Source: Heliocidaris erythrogramma | Taxonomy: Eukaryota > Echinodermata > Echinoidea > Camarodonta > Echinometridae | Assembly: GCA_025617745.1 (NCBI GenBank) | Contig: CM046868.1 | Location: 19,348,615 to 19,412,614 of the forward strand | Length of the DNA: 64,000 nt | Reading direction: 5' to 3' | Shown here: one piece after another, positions 50,278-63,887 of the stretch | Layout of the letters: the number at the start of each line of letters is the position of its first letter | How positions within the stretch are numbered: position 1 is the stretch's first letter | Translations under genes and position numbers: made by a program | Notes under the pieces: generated by a model | What the model was told of the DNA's origin: nothing | Seen by the model: only the letters and a program-made list of their open reading frames with translations | The model's database searches: none

Positions 50278-51510
50278 CAAACAGGAAATGAGAATGAAAG
50301 AGGGAGAAAGGGGGATTAATTTGCATAAATAGCAACTTCTTTCGCAATGGCATCCTGCTATCAACTTGGAGGTGAACATACTGTACATGTATGAGAGTGG
50401 CTTGTCCAAATAGGCTACAGTGTTGAATGGATTGTACCCGAAATACATTGCAAGACAGATTGCTTTAATATGAATAAAACTCCAAACTTAAGTACCTTAA
50501 TATTCTAACACTAGAACATTTTAAACTCCCACTGTCGATAATTATGGAATTAGGAACTGAAGAGGACCACTAACTTCCTCTCCATATGAAGGAGGAAAGA
50601 TGTGAAAAGATTGTGAAAAAACTTTTGGGGCCAAACATATACACATTCCAACTGCTACTAGACTATGAACCAACAAGCAATACCAAGCCATGTACCTCTG
50701 AAAATAATGAGATGTAAAAGCAGGGCATGGGGGGAGGGGGGAGGGGAGTAAAAATAACATAATGACAAAGTGACATACATATATACTAAATGATGTCACA
50801 TGTGAGAACATAAGAATCATATGAATAGATGAAGATAATATGTAACGTCTCCTTCAAAATGTCCAAATGACACCTTCACAGGAAACACATTAAGGAACCA
50901 AGTCTAGATTTCCGTCACTCTTTCGTAATTTGTCATATGTACAATATACAAAACTATGAAACACACAAAAACAGATAGAATGATACAGCAGTGGTATTAA
51001 TGATCAAGGGAAAAAAGGATGGAATTGATATTTTAAAGTTTTTTATAAATCAATCTCCATGTATATGCACTATGAATACTATTTGTTGCGATACTGAACA
51101 TTCAATAAAGGCTTCTTCATTTAGTACTCCTGAATACCTCTAGTTTAGATTCACAGGTCCTGCTCAAAATGGAATATTGAGCAAGAATTACTTCACTCGC
51201 TCGTATGAGGTGGGTCAAAATGGAAATATCAATAATTTAATTGTTGAAATAATCATACTAGCACAAAGAACCATGTAATACCACTGCTGTAAACATAGTC
51301 ATGTATATACAACAAAATAGAGTAAAAAAAAAATGGCCATCAAAAATTTTCCCCAAGAAAAGATATAAATAAAAAAATTGGAGAAGAGTAGTAGTTCACT
51401 GGAAACAGAAAGTCGTTCCAGTTTGTCGTCACAAAAAAACAGTCCCATGGCAACGAGCAAGACCACTGTTTTTGTCTTTATTCCTGTTGAGCATGTTGGG
51501 CAGCACCCTT

Positions 51511-51804
51511 TTAGTTCTGTGATGCCGCTACCTGTTTCTCGTCTTGAGGAGGGTTGGTTCCGGGAGGGGGTTTGGTGTCGGTCGAGTTCCAGGACCCTTG
51601 GCCGGGGCCCGATGATGAATTGGTGGATTTGGGGCCGCCTGGTCCAGGACCGGTGCCCCCTGATTCGCCCCCTGCAAAGTCCTCGTCATTGTCCATGCCG
51701 TTGTTGGCGTCGGCCTGCTGGTTCTCAAGCCTCGTGATCAGCCGCTCATCCTCATCGCCGAACTCTCCGCCCATGAGCGATGGCTCCCCGACAACCATCA
51801 CATC
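51511..51804 (-). CDS. LDB1: LIM domain-binding protein 1 (LDB1/Chip/CLIM), last coding exon
   Basis: Reading leftward, TTTTTCTAG/GATGTG is the acceptor, the frame is phase 0, and 97 residues precede a stop. The exon begins DVMVVGEPSLMGGEF and continues GDEDERLITRLE, nearly identical to the core of the LIM-interaction domain (LID) of vertebrate LDB1 and fly Chip. The LID binds LIM domains of LIM-homeodomain and LMO proteins in the nucleus, so LDB1 dimers can bridge enhancers and promoters. The remaining 60 or so residues are acidic, then Gly/Pro/Ser/Asn-rich and low in complexity, ending VAASQN; human LDB1 also ends in a short polar tail (SQASQ). The N-terminal dimerisation domain lies beyond the right edge. 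The long plus-strand frames here are antisense shadows. Confidence 0.93.
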   Translation of the reverse strand, partial: DVMVVGEPSLMGGEFGDEDERLITRLENQQADANNGMDNDEDFAGGESGGTGPGPGGPKSTNSSSGPGQGSWNSTDTKPPPGTNPPQDEKQVAASQN

Positions 51805-52903
51805 CTAGAAAAACAAACACAGAGATTTAACGCAACCATTCTTAAAGGCTAAATTCAGTTTATAATTAAGTTTTTCAAAATTCTATTTTGATCAATTAAA
51901 AAAGATTTGTACAAAAAATATCATCGGTTACTTAAAAAGGTTTCATAGTAACATAATTCAGGTTAGGTGTTCCCAGAGAGGAAAATTTCCTTGTTAGTTA
52001 CAGAGAGTTTCACCATAACTGCAAATTAATTAGAACATGTTCGCACCCCCAAACCTTCCATATTACACAGCATTGCAAAATATCAGTTAGTGATTTATTA
52101 TAATCAGGTGACCCAGGGAGAAGAAATACTGTATTTTAAGAAATAAATATACTTCAAACATCTATCCCAAGTTCTGGTTAAGAAAAATTTAATAAAAACA
52201 GAATCACCAAAAGAGATCATTCACGTAGCTGCTAAATGCATTCCATGGAAATTGTTCAAAATCAACTGGGATTTTGCATATACTGTACACAACCATAAGG
52301 GATCAGGACTAGCTACATTTACCGGCTACAATGCATTTGGTCCCATATCTTTACATATGTGTTAGTACTTTTCAGCTTAGGTGATTCTCAGTCAGTTATG
52401 TGTATTTATATTTATTTCTTTCTTTCTTTCTTTTTTTTGCCAACCTAAACAATCCTAATATTCAAAGACCAACAGTTCAGATATCTGTTTAGACAGTTTC
52501 TCTTTAAAAAAGCTGTTCCACTCTCAGATCATCAATAAACCTAGGTATTAGTTCCCCATCACTCCCAGATTTAAACAAACAAACAAAAAAGTTCTTTCAG
52601 TCAGTAAGATGAAAGAGGAAATATGCTATGGGTATTATGCCCACACCATTGCTAGGCCAAAATACGCAGAAGGGAATTTTTCACACACTTTTCAAACTTA
52701 ACATCACAATGTACATCCTTGATATCACAATGCTGGTCATTATCATAAGCCCTCCTAATTTCATTAGGGTACTTTATCAACACATACATTACATGGTACT
52801 ACAAAATGCAATGAAATGCTAAAGATCCACCACTAGCTCTTGATAAGAACCAGAAGTCATATTTTGTGTGCTTTATAATTGGGAGCAAGGTACATGTAGA
52901 ACA

Positions 52904-53041
52904 GGGGAGCGTTTCATCAAGCATTTGGTCAGTGATTTTTACTGACAAATTTGCTTTCAGCCAATCAGATGCAATGATTTCAGTAGCTTAAACAGTTGTC
53001 GGATAAAATATCCGACAACTTCCTTTCATGAAACGCTCCCC
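52904..53041. mobile_element. 138-bp MITE with 6-bp target duplication
   Basis: The ends GGGGAGCGTTTCAT and ATGAAACGCTCCCC are perfect inverted repeats, flanked by AGAACA on both sides (52898-52903 and 53042-53047). An internal palindrome TGTCGGATAAAATATCCGACA lies near the right end (one base over being perfect). Confidence 0.8.
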
Positions 53042-53352
53042 AGAACATTTTCATTTGTGACATGTACCAGTTACTTAATTTATTATTCAGCCTATTCTGG
53101 AATACTTGCCACTGTTTAACATATGTTTTTTTTAATGCTTGATGACACTTTATCCAGTATTTTGCTTTCAATACCACTTTTCAGCCACTTTTCAAATGCT
53201 CCTGCATACTTGCTTCAATATTAGATAATATAATGTCAATAATGTTGTCTACATCCTGGCCTTTTAAACATGTTTACATGTATATATGCGTAAGTTGGAA
53301 CCGATAATTTCAATAAAGATAAGTAAAAATGTATAATAGTTATATCAATTAC

Positions 53353-54164
53353 TTAAAGGAGAATTAACACTAGAATATAAATGTACTGTTGTTAAAAGGA
53401 GTAATATATTCTTAATCATTGGCCTGTATCACTTTAGAATTAAAATATCAGAAAATGGTTTAAATCAAGACATTCTAGCACACGGCATCATCTGCTAACA
53501 CTTTACTTTACTGGGGGCTGCCATTTTCTTGGTGATATGGAGATGTACATGAACCACTGGAAACCGTTCTGGTCAGGAAGATATTTTTAATCCTCGCGCT
53601 AAATTACTTCTCTTCATTACAAATTCTCCGGTTTCGCTAAATAGAAATCGATTTCTTGAGCTTGCCTGGCAGAGCAGAACATAATTTATACAACGCACAT
53701 TCTGACTATTGAAGTCCATTATCTCAAAGCAGGTGAATGCATAGTTTGTCACTATTGACGCTCGGGGAAAGTTATCCATAAATTTGAATTAATTCGCTCC
53801 GTCACGTACGTCATAGTATCAAGAAAATAGATTTATATTTAGTAAATAGTAATTTTTAAAGAAATATAAAACACATTTTCGTTTTTAGAATATATGTATA
53901 TATCTGTTAAATATTTTAAATCTCAAATGGAATTTTGTATCAGGAAGAAAAACAATTTTGCATTGGGATTAAAAATATCTTCATGTACACATCAAGATAA
54001 TGGCAGCCCCCAGGTATTGCTAGCAGACGATTAATTTTGCTGAGAAAATCTTGATTTATACCCATCTCATATATTTTAATGCAAAACTACGTAGGACAAC
54101 AAGAAGGAATAGATTACATCTTTGAATATAAGCACATTTACATTTTGAGGTTAATTCCCCTTTA
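53353..54164. mobile_element. diverged member of the TTAA fold-back family
   Basis: Starts TTAAAGGAGAATTAA and ends TTAATTCCCCTTTA. The inner edges of the arms carry CTGGGGGCTGCCATTTTC and ATGGCAGCCCCCAG, as in the elements at 20187 and 45961. The arms have diverged, so it is older. Confidence 0.65.
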
Positions 54165-56907
54165 CAAAAACTTTAAATCACCTCTACAAACTGTGTGATA
54201 TAGAATGCAATGTCAGTGAAAATCAATATTAAATGAATAAAATAGAAATAAATGAATAATTAATATACAAAATATTTACAATGAATAAATTAATGTAAAA
54301 AAGGGAAAATGAAAATATCAATAAATCACAAAAATCATGAATGATAAGAAATAAAAGAATACAAAATATGTTATATGAAATATAAATGAAATACTAAATA
54401 TGTATATATATTCTTTTGTGCATAACTGCTCCTAATTCTTTGCATAGCAAGAAATTGGCACACAGAAATTTCACAATAAGTGAAACAAAATATTTTTCTC
54501 TTTCTCTTTATCTATATCTGTCTTTGTTTAAAAAACTATTGTTTAATGGAAAAACTTTACGACCACAAAAAAGAACGAAGAGATAAATTATCATATTCTA
54601 GGAGTTGGGATAAATTTGATGCTGCTTTCATAACACAGTATACTTCAGGTGCAATGCTAAGCTTATGAGCGTATGACGGTTCACAAAACCAGCAACGCAT
54701 TGTGGCATATTCAAAGCCTGTGCAGCACATATATCATCAAGGATTTGTTCTTTTTCTTTTTTTTTTCAAAAACAGGTAGTGCACAGGTAAAGCAGAGGTC
54801 ATGCCAATAAGAAAATAGACATATGATGGATTGATCTATCTATTTATCAAGAAACCAATATAAAGCTCAAATGTTAACATAAATTGTATTAAAAGATGTA
54901 CCTTAAAGAAATATATCAAGAGAATTACATGTGTGTGTTAATTGTCATTTTATCTGACTTTGACTATTCAACAAAAAAATTGACTTGTTTACTAAATAGC
55001 CCAAGTAAGGGGTGTTTTCTTCTTTTGACGTAGGGCAGAAGAATCTGGAGAAATCTAGACTGGGGGGTAAGAGAAAACAGAAAGTGTAATTTAATTGGTT
55101 TTGAGCTTCCGCAGTGCATGGACAAATGAAATTTTACATGTTTCTTAAAAAACTTGACCCCGTAGCATTTTCATATGTATTATGAATACCAAATATTAAA
55201 TACCAAATAACACAGAATCACCTAGACAAGAGAGTAGAAATCAATTTTACTTGGCCCAACAAGCGGTTGGTAAAACTTTCACCTTCATGGGTTTTTTTAA
55301 AGATTTAAATAGAACTAGGTGACACCTATATTGTACTAATTTCTTCAATGTACAATCCATCTGAGCAAACCACCATCAATGGGTCAACGACCTTCCAAGA
55401 TCCAAAAGCATGACAGAATGGACAGAAACCTATAAACATACAAGACTGACAGCCCTAGAGGTTGATAGTCCACACGACTGACGGACTGACAATGTCTGTC
55501 TGGTAAACCCTCGAGATAGTTTTCAGAAGGCCCACACGATTGATGCTGGTCTCATGGACTATCAGTCTCGTTGGCTGCTGGTCTCGTGTGCTGTCGGTGA
55601 CGGTAGCGTCAGGAAACTCATAAATTCTATACATTGTACCATACCTGTGCAAGACTATCATACAGCTAGACAGTTTCACAGCTGTACATACTATCAAAAC
55701 TAATTTTCATGCAATTCCTTCCTCCTTCTTCTCTGTTTTCTCATAATTGCCAGTAAAGAAAGATTCTTCATTCATTAACTTCATTCATTACTTGAAGACT
55801 ACATGTTGTTTTTAATACTACATAGCACAGGTGAATGTGTCTCAAGTTCACTTCACATAATATTAATCTGCGCATTAGCATAATGTGTAATTTGCAAACA
55901 ATTCTAATAGGATCTATATTTCAAAAGGAGGGTTTGTGATTGATACAATTAGAGCATTTAGTATAGGTCATACGCATTTGGCAATAAAAGAGCTTACGTA
56001 CATAGATATATATATATATATCATTTTGTTATGAGTATATGGAAATACATTTCAATAGCTTTAGTATACTTTGTTAGTTGCACATGACTTTAATTTCCAT
56101 AAGTGCTTAGTTCATTGATCAATCTGTGTTATTTTCTTTTGTTTTTCTTTTACATTTCCCATAATTAAATGGCACAGGATATCAAGTATGTTAAAAGTGA
56201 ATGTAGTTTTGTTGGCAAATAAGCAGTTATTTAGATTTCAAAGCACCTTAATTAGATAGTGATATCACAGGATTAATTCAAAGAATTGTGATAAATGTAA
56301 AATATTCGGTTTGTAAGAGAAGAGAAGTATAATTATGTGATAATAAAAAAAAAAACAGGCAGAGAAAAATTATGAAAGAGTTAGAGCTTAATAGCATAAT
56401 TATGGCAAGAAATGGGGAAGATTAAAGTGCTGAGTATTTAAAAAGAAATTTATCGTATACCAGATTTTTTGTTTCCTTGATGAAGCTCCTGAAATATACT
56501 TTACGAGATGGCCCTATAATGCCCAGAGGATACTTCTTACATATTCAGTTGGTATTACAGTATATAAAAAAAAGAGGAGGAAGAGGAGAGCGGGGAGGGG
56601 GGGGGGAAGACTCCAAACGTGACCAGAAATAAATGAAACTTTATCCACCCCAGTTACTTAATTTCAATTCTAGAGTAACTTCAGTATATAAACAAGGCCC
56701 ATATCACTTTATCACAAACCAACAACTTCCCATCCCAATTAACTTGACCAGATCTTTTATATAATTATAAATTTGTATGTATCCTTTCAATCAAGAAATA
56801 GGAACTTCCTCAATTTCCTAACCATTGAACCTCATCAAAAAATGTTTTCGAAAGGGAACCCTCCCAACTCCCCTTCTTTCTGGTGGTTTCACTGCAAATG
56901 AAATTAT

Positions 56908-57242
56908 GGGGTGTCTATAAAAAAAAAAGGCAACAAGATTTTGATTGGTAATATCTTAAAAACTACTCAACCATTCTCAATTATATTTGTTGGTAATGCA
57001 GTAGTACAGTATCTCCAAAACTTCAATTTCACTAGGATTTCAGCTAAAAATATAAAGTTATGCTATTCATGGGGAAAGGGGACACATTTTTTTCAAATAA
57101 GGAGTGTTTTGGTGACAAATTCGCAGAATTAAAAATAAGAGTGTGTATTTCTTAGTGACATCAACCTATATAGAATATATTTCTTTTCCTACAAAATCAA
57201 CAGGGTGCTTAACATTTTGAAATGATCATTTATAGATACACC
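56908..57242. mobile_element. MITE with GGTGT(C/A)TCTATAA-like ends
   Basis: The left end GGGTGTCTATAAA and right end TTTATAGATACACC are imperfect inverted repeats. A solo end of the same type, GGGTGTATCTATAAATGATC, occurs at about 27315 in the copy B-specific segment. Confidence 0.55.
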
Positions 57243-60200
57243 TTTATATTCCCAACCTTTTTGCCTCTTCTTAAGGTTGATTGTCAGCCCTCTTTGTCTA
57301 ATGCTTGTAGACATAGGGCCTATTCCCCCATTCATATCAACAACTAGCAACAGCGATTGTGCACTGTGAACAAATGAAAATAAAATCTCTGTGGTTGTGC
57401 CGACACATCATTTAACTTGCTCCTCAGTTATTACAAATAAACAGTGCAACATGCAACCAACATATAAACAAATACCACCATTGGGAACAAAAGGGTGCTG
57501 AAACATGTGAACAAGTGCCAAACTGTGACCATGTTTTAGGTTTTGTGCTGTGTGAGTATTTCCAAAATAGCTCCAATTAATGAGTGAGCAACAGTCAAAC
57601 AAGTGGAATTAAAAAGAATAAAAATATAAACTTCACAAAGGACAAGAAAGTACTGAAAGTGCAGAAATAAGAAGCAAATAAAATCCCTTGGTAAAAGAAA
57701 AAAAAGAAAAGAGAGCCCTGAAAAATCGTCTTGAAAATTAAAAAAAAGCAGCAGAACAGTTGTGAAATATCCAAGGAACAGGCAAAATTAAAAAAAAAAA
57801 AACATTGCTGTTTAAACCTACACACAGACAAAGACTGTTTTGGGGCTCAATCTTTTTGCATGAATTGCACATTTCCACAATTAAAAAGTTTGAAAAATCC
57901 AAAAACAAATGCATAGTGTTTGTGATACAAAGTACCTGTATGTTAAGATGGCCGCTAGTATCATACTTTGGGGGAAATGCATTGACATGGAAACAAAGAT
58001 AAGAGATAAAACGTCAAGCTCATTTCAAGGTCTTGTGATGACAACATCCATCATAAACTTAACATGACAAAACTATCAATCCAGCATATACCTTAAGAAA
58101 ACAAATATATCTTGTTCTTTGGAATAGAACAATATTTGATTGTCCATGCTATATTTAAAAAAAAAATCTTTCTCTAAAACATTCACGATTGCTGGCACAC
58201 ACAATCTGAGAATAAGTTAAATGATGTGGGACAGGGAGGGCTGTTAAAGGCAAACCTGAAGGCATGCATGTATGCACAAACAATTTCTAAACCGAAATAA
58301 ATACTGAATGAAAAAAATACAGCAAAGAAACATACTATGATTTTTTATTTTTCCCTCCACTGAATCAGTATCAAATTCCTGTTAATGGGATGTAAAATAG
58401 ATAGGATTTCTGTATATTTTGAAACATGCCTAAATATATGAATACTACAGAGCGATCAATTTGGTGGTCCTTTGCACATTATTGTTATCAATTTTTTTCT
58501 TGGAAATGGGGGTTAGTTCCCTGCTCGCCTGAAATCTCACAACTGTTTCGAAAAATTTAGAAGGGGGATGGGGGATTAATACAGAAAAATAGTTTTGAAT
58601 AAAAGGAAAAGTTTAGTGAAGAAGATGTATTATACTCTGTTATAGATGTTGCATTAAGACTGAAAAGTCTGCTAGTTGAAAAGAAAGAACTGTAAACAAA
58701 AAAAAAGAGATGAGCAACCTTCCACTGAGCAACAAATCATGTGGACTTTCCTTCTCTCCTTAACCTGGACGTGGGATATTTTAAAAATCCCTTGAGAGTA
58801 CTGCATGACAAACAATCCATACAACTTACTATCACAAAGACACACTTATTAAATAAACCTTTGAAACATTCTTGGGACACCACATAGGCAAATGGGCTTG
58901 AAATCTAATAGGATCCTGAAATCATACAACCATTGTATTGTTCATATTTGTGCAAGTCTTTATTCCTTCCAGTTTGAAACTTTCATTAAATCATAGTTTA
59001 ATCATTATAAACCTGTGTATCTTTAGCATTCACTTTCTCAGCTCATTTCTAGGTTAATGATTAGGAAAATATGAACATTTCATAGCTTATTTTATTCAAT
59101 TGAATTTGAACATATTTTAAGTTTAAGAAACTTTAAAGCTTAAATACCCTATATTTTGTGGATTCCATGATAAAAATGCAGATAAATTATTGTTTGTAAC
59201 AAATCTTTTCAGTTTTAATGTAGGTGTATAAATAAGAATGGAAGACCCTTGTTTAAAACAAACCACTAGCCTTTGCCTCCTAACCTTCATCCCCAACTTA
59301 CATTACCTCTCTCACAAAAAAAATATAATACAATCTGTTATCTTTCTCTAATACCCTCCCCCAGTATGCAATGGTTTCTCCCACAATGCTCATAGAGGGA
59401 ATGTACGAAGGTAAAGTCCACGTGACTGTCACAGGGGTGTTGCGAAGCATTGCTTTGTGATAATCACCTCTGAAATAGAATCATGTATCCAGGGAGGGAT
59501 GGGGACCGGCTGAGGGGTGCCGGACCGGCTCCGTTTCTTACTTCTCCCACCTGGACCATTTCTCTATGGAAGATTAGAGCATAAACATTGTCAAAAAAAT
59601 ATGCAAACTCCAGCACGTATAATTAATCTGGCAGTGAATGGTATTGCCTGCGAAAATATCACACGCTCTTTAAATAACCCTTTCAAGCATTCTAAAATAT
59701 CATATTCCCCTCTCCAATAAAGAACACTGAAAAACTCAGTCAAATTCAAAGGATGTCTGAAACGTATTCAAGTGATGATTTCTATTCAATCTAACTAAAA
59801 AGAGATTAACTTTTCAAATTAAAAAGGAATCAAAGTGGAGTGAATAATTCTGAATCCCTCAATTTTGAAATTACACAGTTACTCTGTTCGATTACAGTGA
59901 AAGTCAGTCTTCTTACTTTAAAAAAAATTACATTACAAAAAGGCTGAAATAAACTTGAAGTTTGTAATTATTTTTGATAAAAACACAAGTATTTTTCTAT
60001 CAATATAGACACAAAAGGGGGCTTCGCTTATCACTATTTAACAACCCAAACAATCAAATAAATCAAGCTTATAAAAGAGCAGTGAAAAATATATTTTTAG
60101 AAATAGGTTATTCACTGAATTTTTCACATTTTCAGCAATGTTCAAAATACAAATCATCAGTAGAATGGAATCTCTTGACAAGCAGCATGCATATTAGATG

Positions 60201-60441
60201 CATTTTAAAAGATTAATGAAGAACAATTCAGATAAATTTCATTGGCTCAGGATCCAACATAATGCAGCAAAGCTGTACAGGACAGACGGATATTCAAAGA
60301 GCCACAAAACTGGGCAATGATCAATGAGTATTCCTTGTTCCACAGATTTATACAAATTTCAGAAAATCTGTGAAAAGCTTAAAGGAATCATACTACATGT
60401 ATCTGTCAAGAAACATGCAAAATCAGGAGGTTCTCTGAAAC

Positions 60442-61021
60442 TTAAAGGACAATGCAACCTTTGTAAAAATGCTTATATGTGTGGAAGTAGAAAAATAAGA
60501 AAAACAGGATGGTGAAAGTTTTAAAGAAATCGGACAAGGAATAAGAAAGTTATGGCTGTTTGAAAAATGAGATCACTACATCTATGCGAATCTCAAATTG
60601 GCAATTTGGTGAATCAATTGTGACATATTCATGGTCAACTCTCCCATTTGTCATACACCAAAATATCATTCAATTCCGGTTTTCTCCTGAGCGCCTTGCC
60701 TTATCCCTCCGGTCAGTACTCAAAATATATTGTAGATAGTTATACATTGATCCTACAATGTTATACATTTTGAATTTTTTTTTTTACATTTTAATCATTT
60801 TGTGTGTTGGAGCGAATGGGATAGTTGACCGCCGCTACATCACACTGACCGTACCGATTCGGCCAATTTAAAATTCCCATATGTATAGTGATTACAACTT
60901 TTTGAAAATCACTACTTTCCTTTAGTTTGTCTTGTTTTGTCCAAACTTTCACCAATCTGCTACTCTGATTTTTCTGCTTTCACACAAATCAAATTATTGC
61001 AAAGGTTGGATTGCCCTTTAA
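60442..61021. mobile_element. MITE family 1, uninterrupted reference copy
   Basis: The ends TTAAAGGACAATGCAACCTT and AAGGTTGGATTGCCCTTTAA are inverted repeats with few mismatches and TTAA edges. It shows the intact structure of the element split by insertions at 19299-21006. Confidence 0.75.
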
Positions 61022-61084
61022 ACCTGCTATATTTGACCTCTCCCCTTTCTTTTCTTTTTAAATTTGAGCACTCATGCTTCAAAG

Positions 61085-61326
61085 AATATTTCCCAACAAC
61101 TTTGAATTGTATTTAACCATATTTTTAAAGACTTCTAACATAAAAAATACATTCATTGGTCAGTTTTGTCTTCCTAAGTGAATTTCCATCTTTTATCAAT
61201 CAATCAATATTTCCCAACAATTTTGAATTGTATTTAACCATATTTTTAAAGACTTCTAACATAAAAAATATATTCATTGGTCAGTTTTGTCTTCCTAAGT
61301 GAATTTCCATCTTTTATCAATCAACT
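61085..61326. repeat. tandem duplication, 122-bp unit, two copies
   Basis: Units start at 61085 and 61207 (ATATTTCCCAACAA) and both end in TTTTATCAATCAA; they differ at only a few bases. Confidence 0.9.
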
Positions 61327-62846
61327 TCTGTTATGGTACTTGATGAACGTTTTCATTTTTTAATATGAGTAATCTTTTATACTACAGTGAACTACCATTA
61401 AACTATTCACACAGCTTTATTACGGTGTGTGCACTGTTCACTGTGTACCAGACTGACAAAGGTCAAAGTTCAATATCCTTGATGCTTCACATTAAAGATT
61501 TTCATTTTTTCATACTTGGAATGCTTTGCAATAGAATATTGTTGTTTCGTCTTTATATATTTCTGTTGTCAAAGCCGCTCATGTTTTTTTTATATTTATG
61601 TCAATTCCGTGATCCCTAATCATAAGGTTAATTCATGATATATGAGATGAGATGGCATGCATGGGGGACTGAAGTAGCTATTATAACTGTCAAGACAAAA
61701 AGACATGCCACATGCAGTCTTACAATGTATATGCAAAGAGCAAATTTTCGAACATTAGCTGTTAACTTTATTATTAAAAGGTACAAACTCCATTTCTAAA
61801 TCTGCTGACACTATCTAAATTACCCATCTATGCTTGGTTTATCATTACAAGTGATTTTGTTAATGCTTTCTATTATTACCGTACTAGCTAGATTGCAGTG
61901 GGATCATATGTTCGATTAATACTAAAATAAATCTTTAAAATTACATTCTTTGAAAGAAAATTATTTGAAATAATTTTGGAAAAGGAAAATCAATATTCAA
62001 TAATCAACCAGTCAACTATATTAGAGGTTTTTATTACCTGTTTTCTGTTCTTCATATGCATATGAGGAGTAGGGTATTGCTCTACTAGGTGTTCATTATG
62101 ATGGTCATTGCAGTTGGTTGGATGGTTATTACGAGAAACCTTGTTTATTTTGTTTGTTTGATACTTTGATGTTTAATTTCTGCATATTCAAAGCCTTTGC
62201 CAATAATCTTCCTTCTCACATTTTGTTGTAATATTATAAAGACTAAAGGGGAAAATGTGATCTTCTTCATATATGTACATAGTGTAGTATGCACCATGCA
62301 ACAACCCTTCATTTTACACTTCAAGATTTCCTAAACTCATAGGAATATCAAGGGCTCTAAATAAGTGCTTGCCAACTGGCCCCATGTCATCTTAATCCTA
62401 TCGGGCAATCTTTTACTTTTAGCAGGCTAAGTTGCAACTCAAAAAAAAAAATTGCAAATATTTTGTTTAATGTGAATTTTGTGCAATCCACTGTATATCA
62501 CTGCCAAAAGGGACAAAAGTTGAGAAACGGACATAGGTTGCCTAGCTGAGAGGCTAGAATCCTAAATGAAAAGTTAGATAAGAACCCTGATGTCATTTTC
62601 TCTCTTCTCCAACCCTAGAAGATCTGGGGATTAAAAATGAAGGATTTGTTTTCATCCTCACACGCAAATGGGTTGTAGCAAAATATCGTTGGATTATCTT
62701 GGTCACTAATTGCATGTCTTCCCTCTGTTTTCTTCTTCATCATCATGACTGTTTTCTCTATTTGTGTTTGTGTTTGCTCTTATTTTCTAGTCATCTTTTC
62801 TTCTTTCTCAACTCCTATATTCAAACATACGCTGGAGCAAAACATA

Positions 62847-63058
62847 CAGCCCTGGAAAAAATTATTAGACCAAGCTTCTGTAATAAAGGTACTATAATAT
62901 GCATTCAAACTAATGACAATGATTTGTCTTTGTATTTCATTGAATGAATAATAAATTCCAGCAATTGTACCTTGCTTTTATGATATTTTATTTCCTTCTA
63001 ACCACGAATATAACACTTTCAGTAACCATTCTTGGTCTAATAATTTTTTCCATGGCTG
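62847..63058. mobile_element. 212-bp Tc1/mariner-type MITE
   Basis: The ends CAGCCCTGGAAAAAATTATT and AATAATTTTTTCCATGGCTG are inverted repeats with one mismatch, continued by AGACCA, and are flanked by TA. The symmetry extends a few bases outward (AAAACATA/TATGTTTT), so the exact boundary is uncertain. Similar CAGC-CTGGAAAAAATTA termini occur in Tc1/mariner relatives of other animals. Confidence 0.7.
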
Positions 63059-63887
63059 TATGTTTTCCAATAACCACATATTTAATGATATTCTGTGTCT
63101 AAAATTTACTGCACTGTCGACATGGATGATATACTAACAGTACAAAATCTTGACAAATCACTTACATCAATACAAATTAAATAAACAAATTGATTTTTAT
63201 ATACATCTGACAGTTGATCTGTATCTGTAAGTATTGTAGGAAATTTCTTCGTTTACATTTTAAAGACCAAATACACGTATGACTGAGTTTTTGCCAACTC
63301 TACACAGTTTAAGGGAAGTAAATACACTACTACATAACCATGTTCTTGTATAAACAACATAACCTTTTACACTGAAAAACTAATCTGGGTAGAGTCAATT
63401 TCTTGTACCAGAGTACATTTCTGCTACTTCAAAATTATGTCTTTGGACACTCATTATACATTCCTGTGTTTTATTCTGAAGATGGCAAGGTTTTGACATA
63501 AGATATGAATAATTTCTAATAATGTCTTGGAAAAAGATGAAATATAATTTTACTTTCTGCATTTTTGCCATCATATCTGAGGTGTTGTTGGAGATGGCGA
63601 TTATTTGACTTGTTTTTTGAAAAGTAAAATGTCCGAGCAGTTTCTGAACGTAGAAATGATTGGAAAGTGGATCTCAGGATAAGACTTTTTCCTTAGATTT
63701 TCTTCACTCTCTCGTAATATTCGGGTTCCACTACCATATTCAGGTAAGACAAAAATATTCAATTTTTGTAAATGATAGATGAACAGAAAAAGAAACAAAA
63801 CAGAAAACATGACCACGAAAAACAAAATAATCATTGAATCTAAAACAAAACAAGGAAGGTGAGAAAGAGAGAGAATGATATACAAAC

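Larger units (their letters stand above)
48912..51510. other. intergenic sequence or LDB1 3' UTR
   Basis: No plus-strand gene is recognised. LDB1 is on the minus strand with its stop at 51511-51513, so part of this stretch is its 3' UTR. Minus-strand AATAAA occurs at 51477-51482, rather close to the stop, and at about 49918-49923; the true poly(A) site cannot be chosen. It contains a MITE, a (TTG)n patch near 49920-49940 and a long GA repeat. Confidence 0.5.
51805..63887 (-). other. LDB1: last intron of LDB1 (about 12.1 kb)
   Basis: The donor CCAACG/GTTTGT (GT at 63887-63886) and acceptor TTTCTAG (AG at 51806-51805) join two phase-0 exons in the correct LDB1 order. Apart from the transposons listed separately, the intron is AT-rich sequence with short A/T runs; no nested gene is recognised. 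A (CTTT)n patch lies near 52418-52436 and a purine/G-rich patch near 56567-56606. Confidence 0.8.

Noticed and set aside
51378..51808. Plus-strand frames of 84 and 119 residues
   Set aside because: They are antisense shadows of the LDB1 last exon, whose minus-strand frame matches a known family and splice structure.
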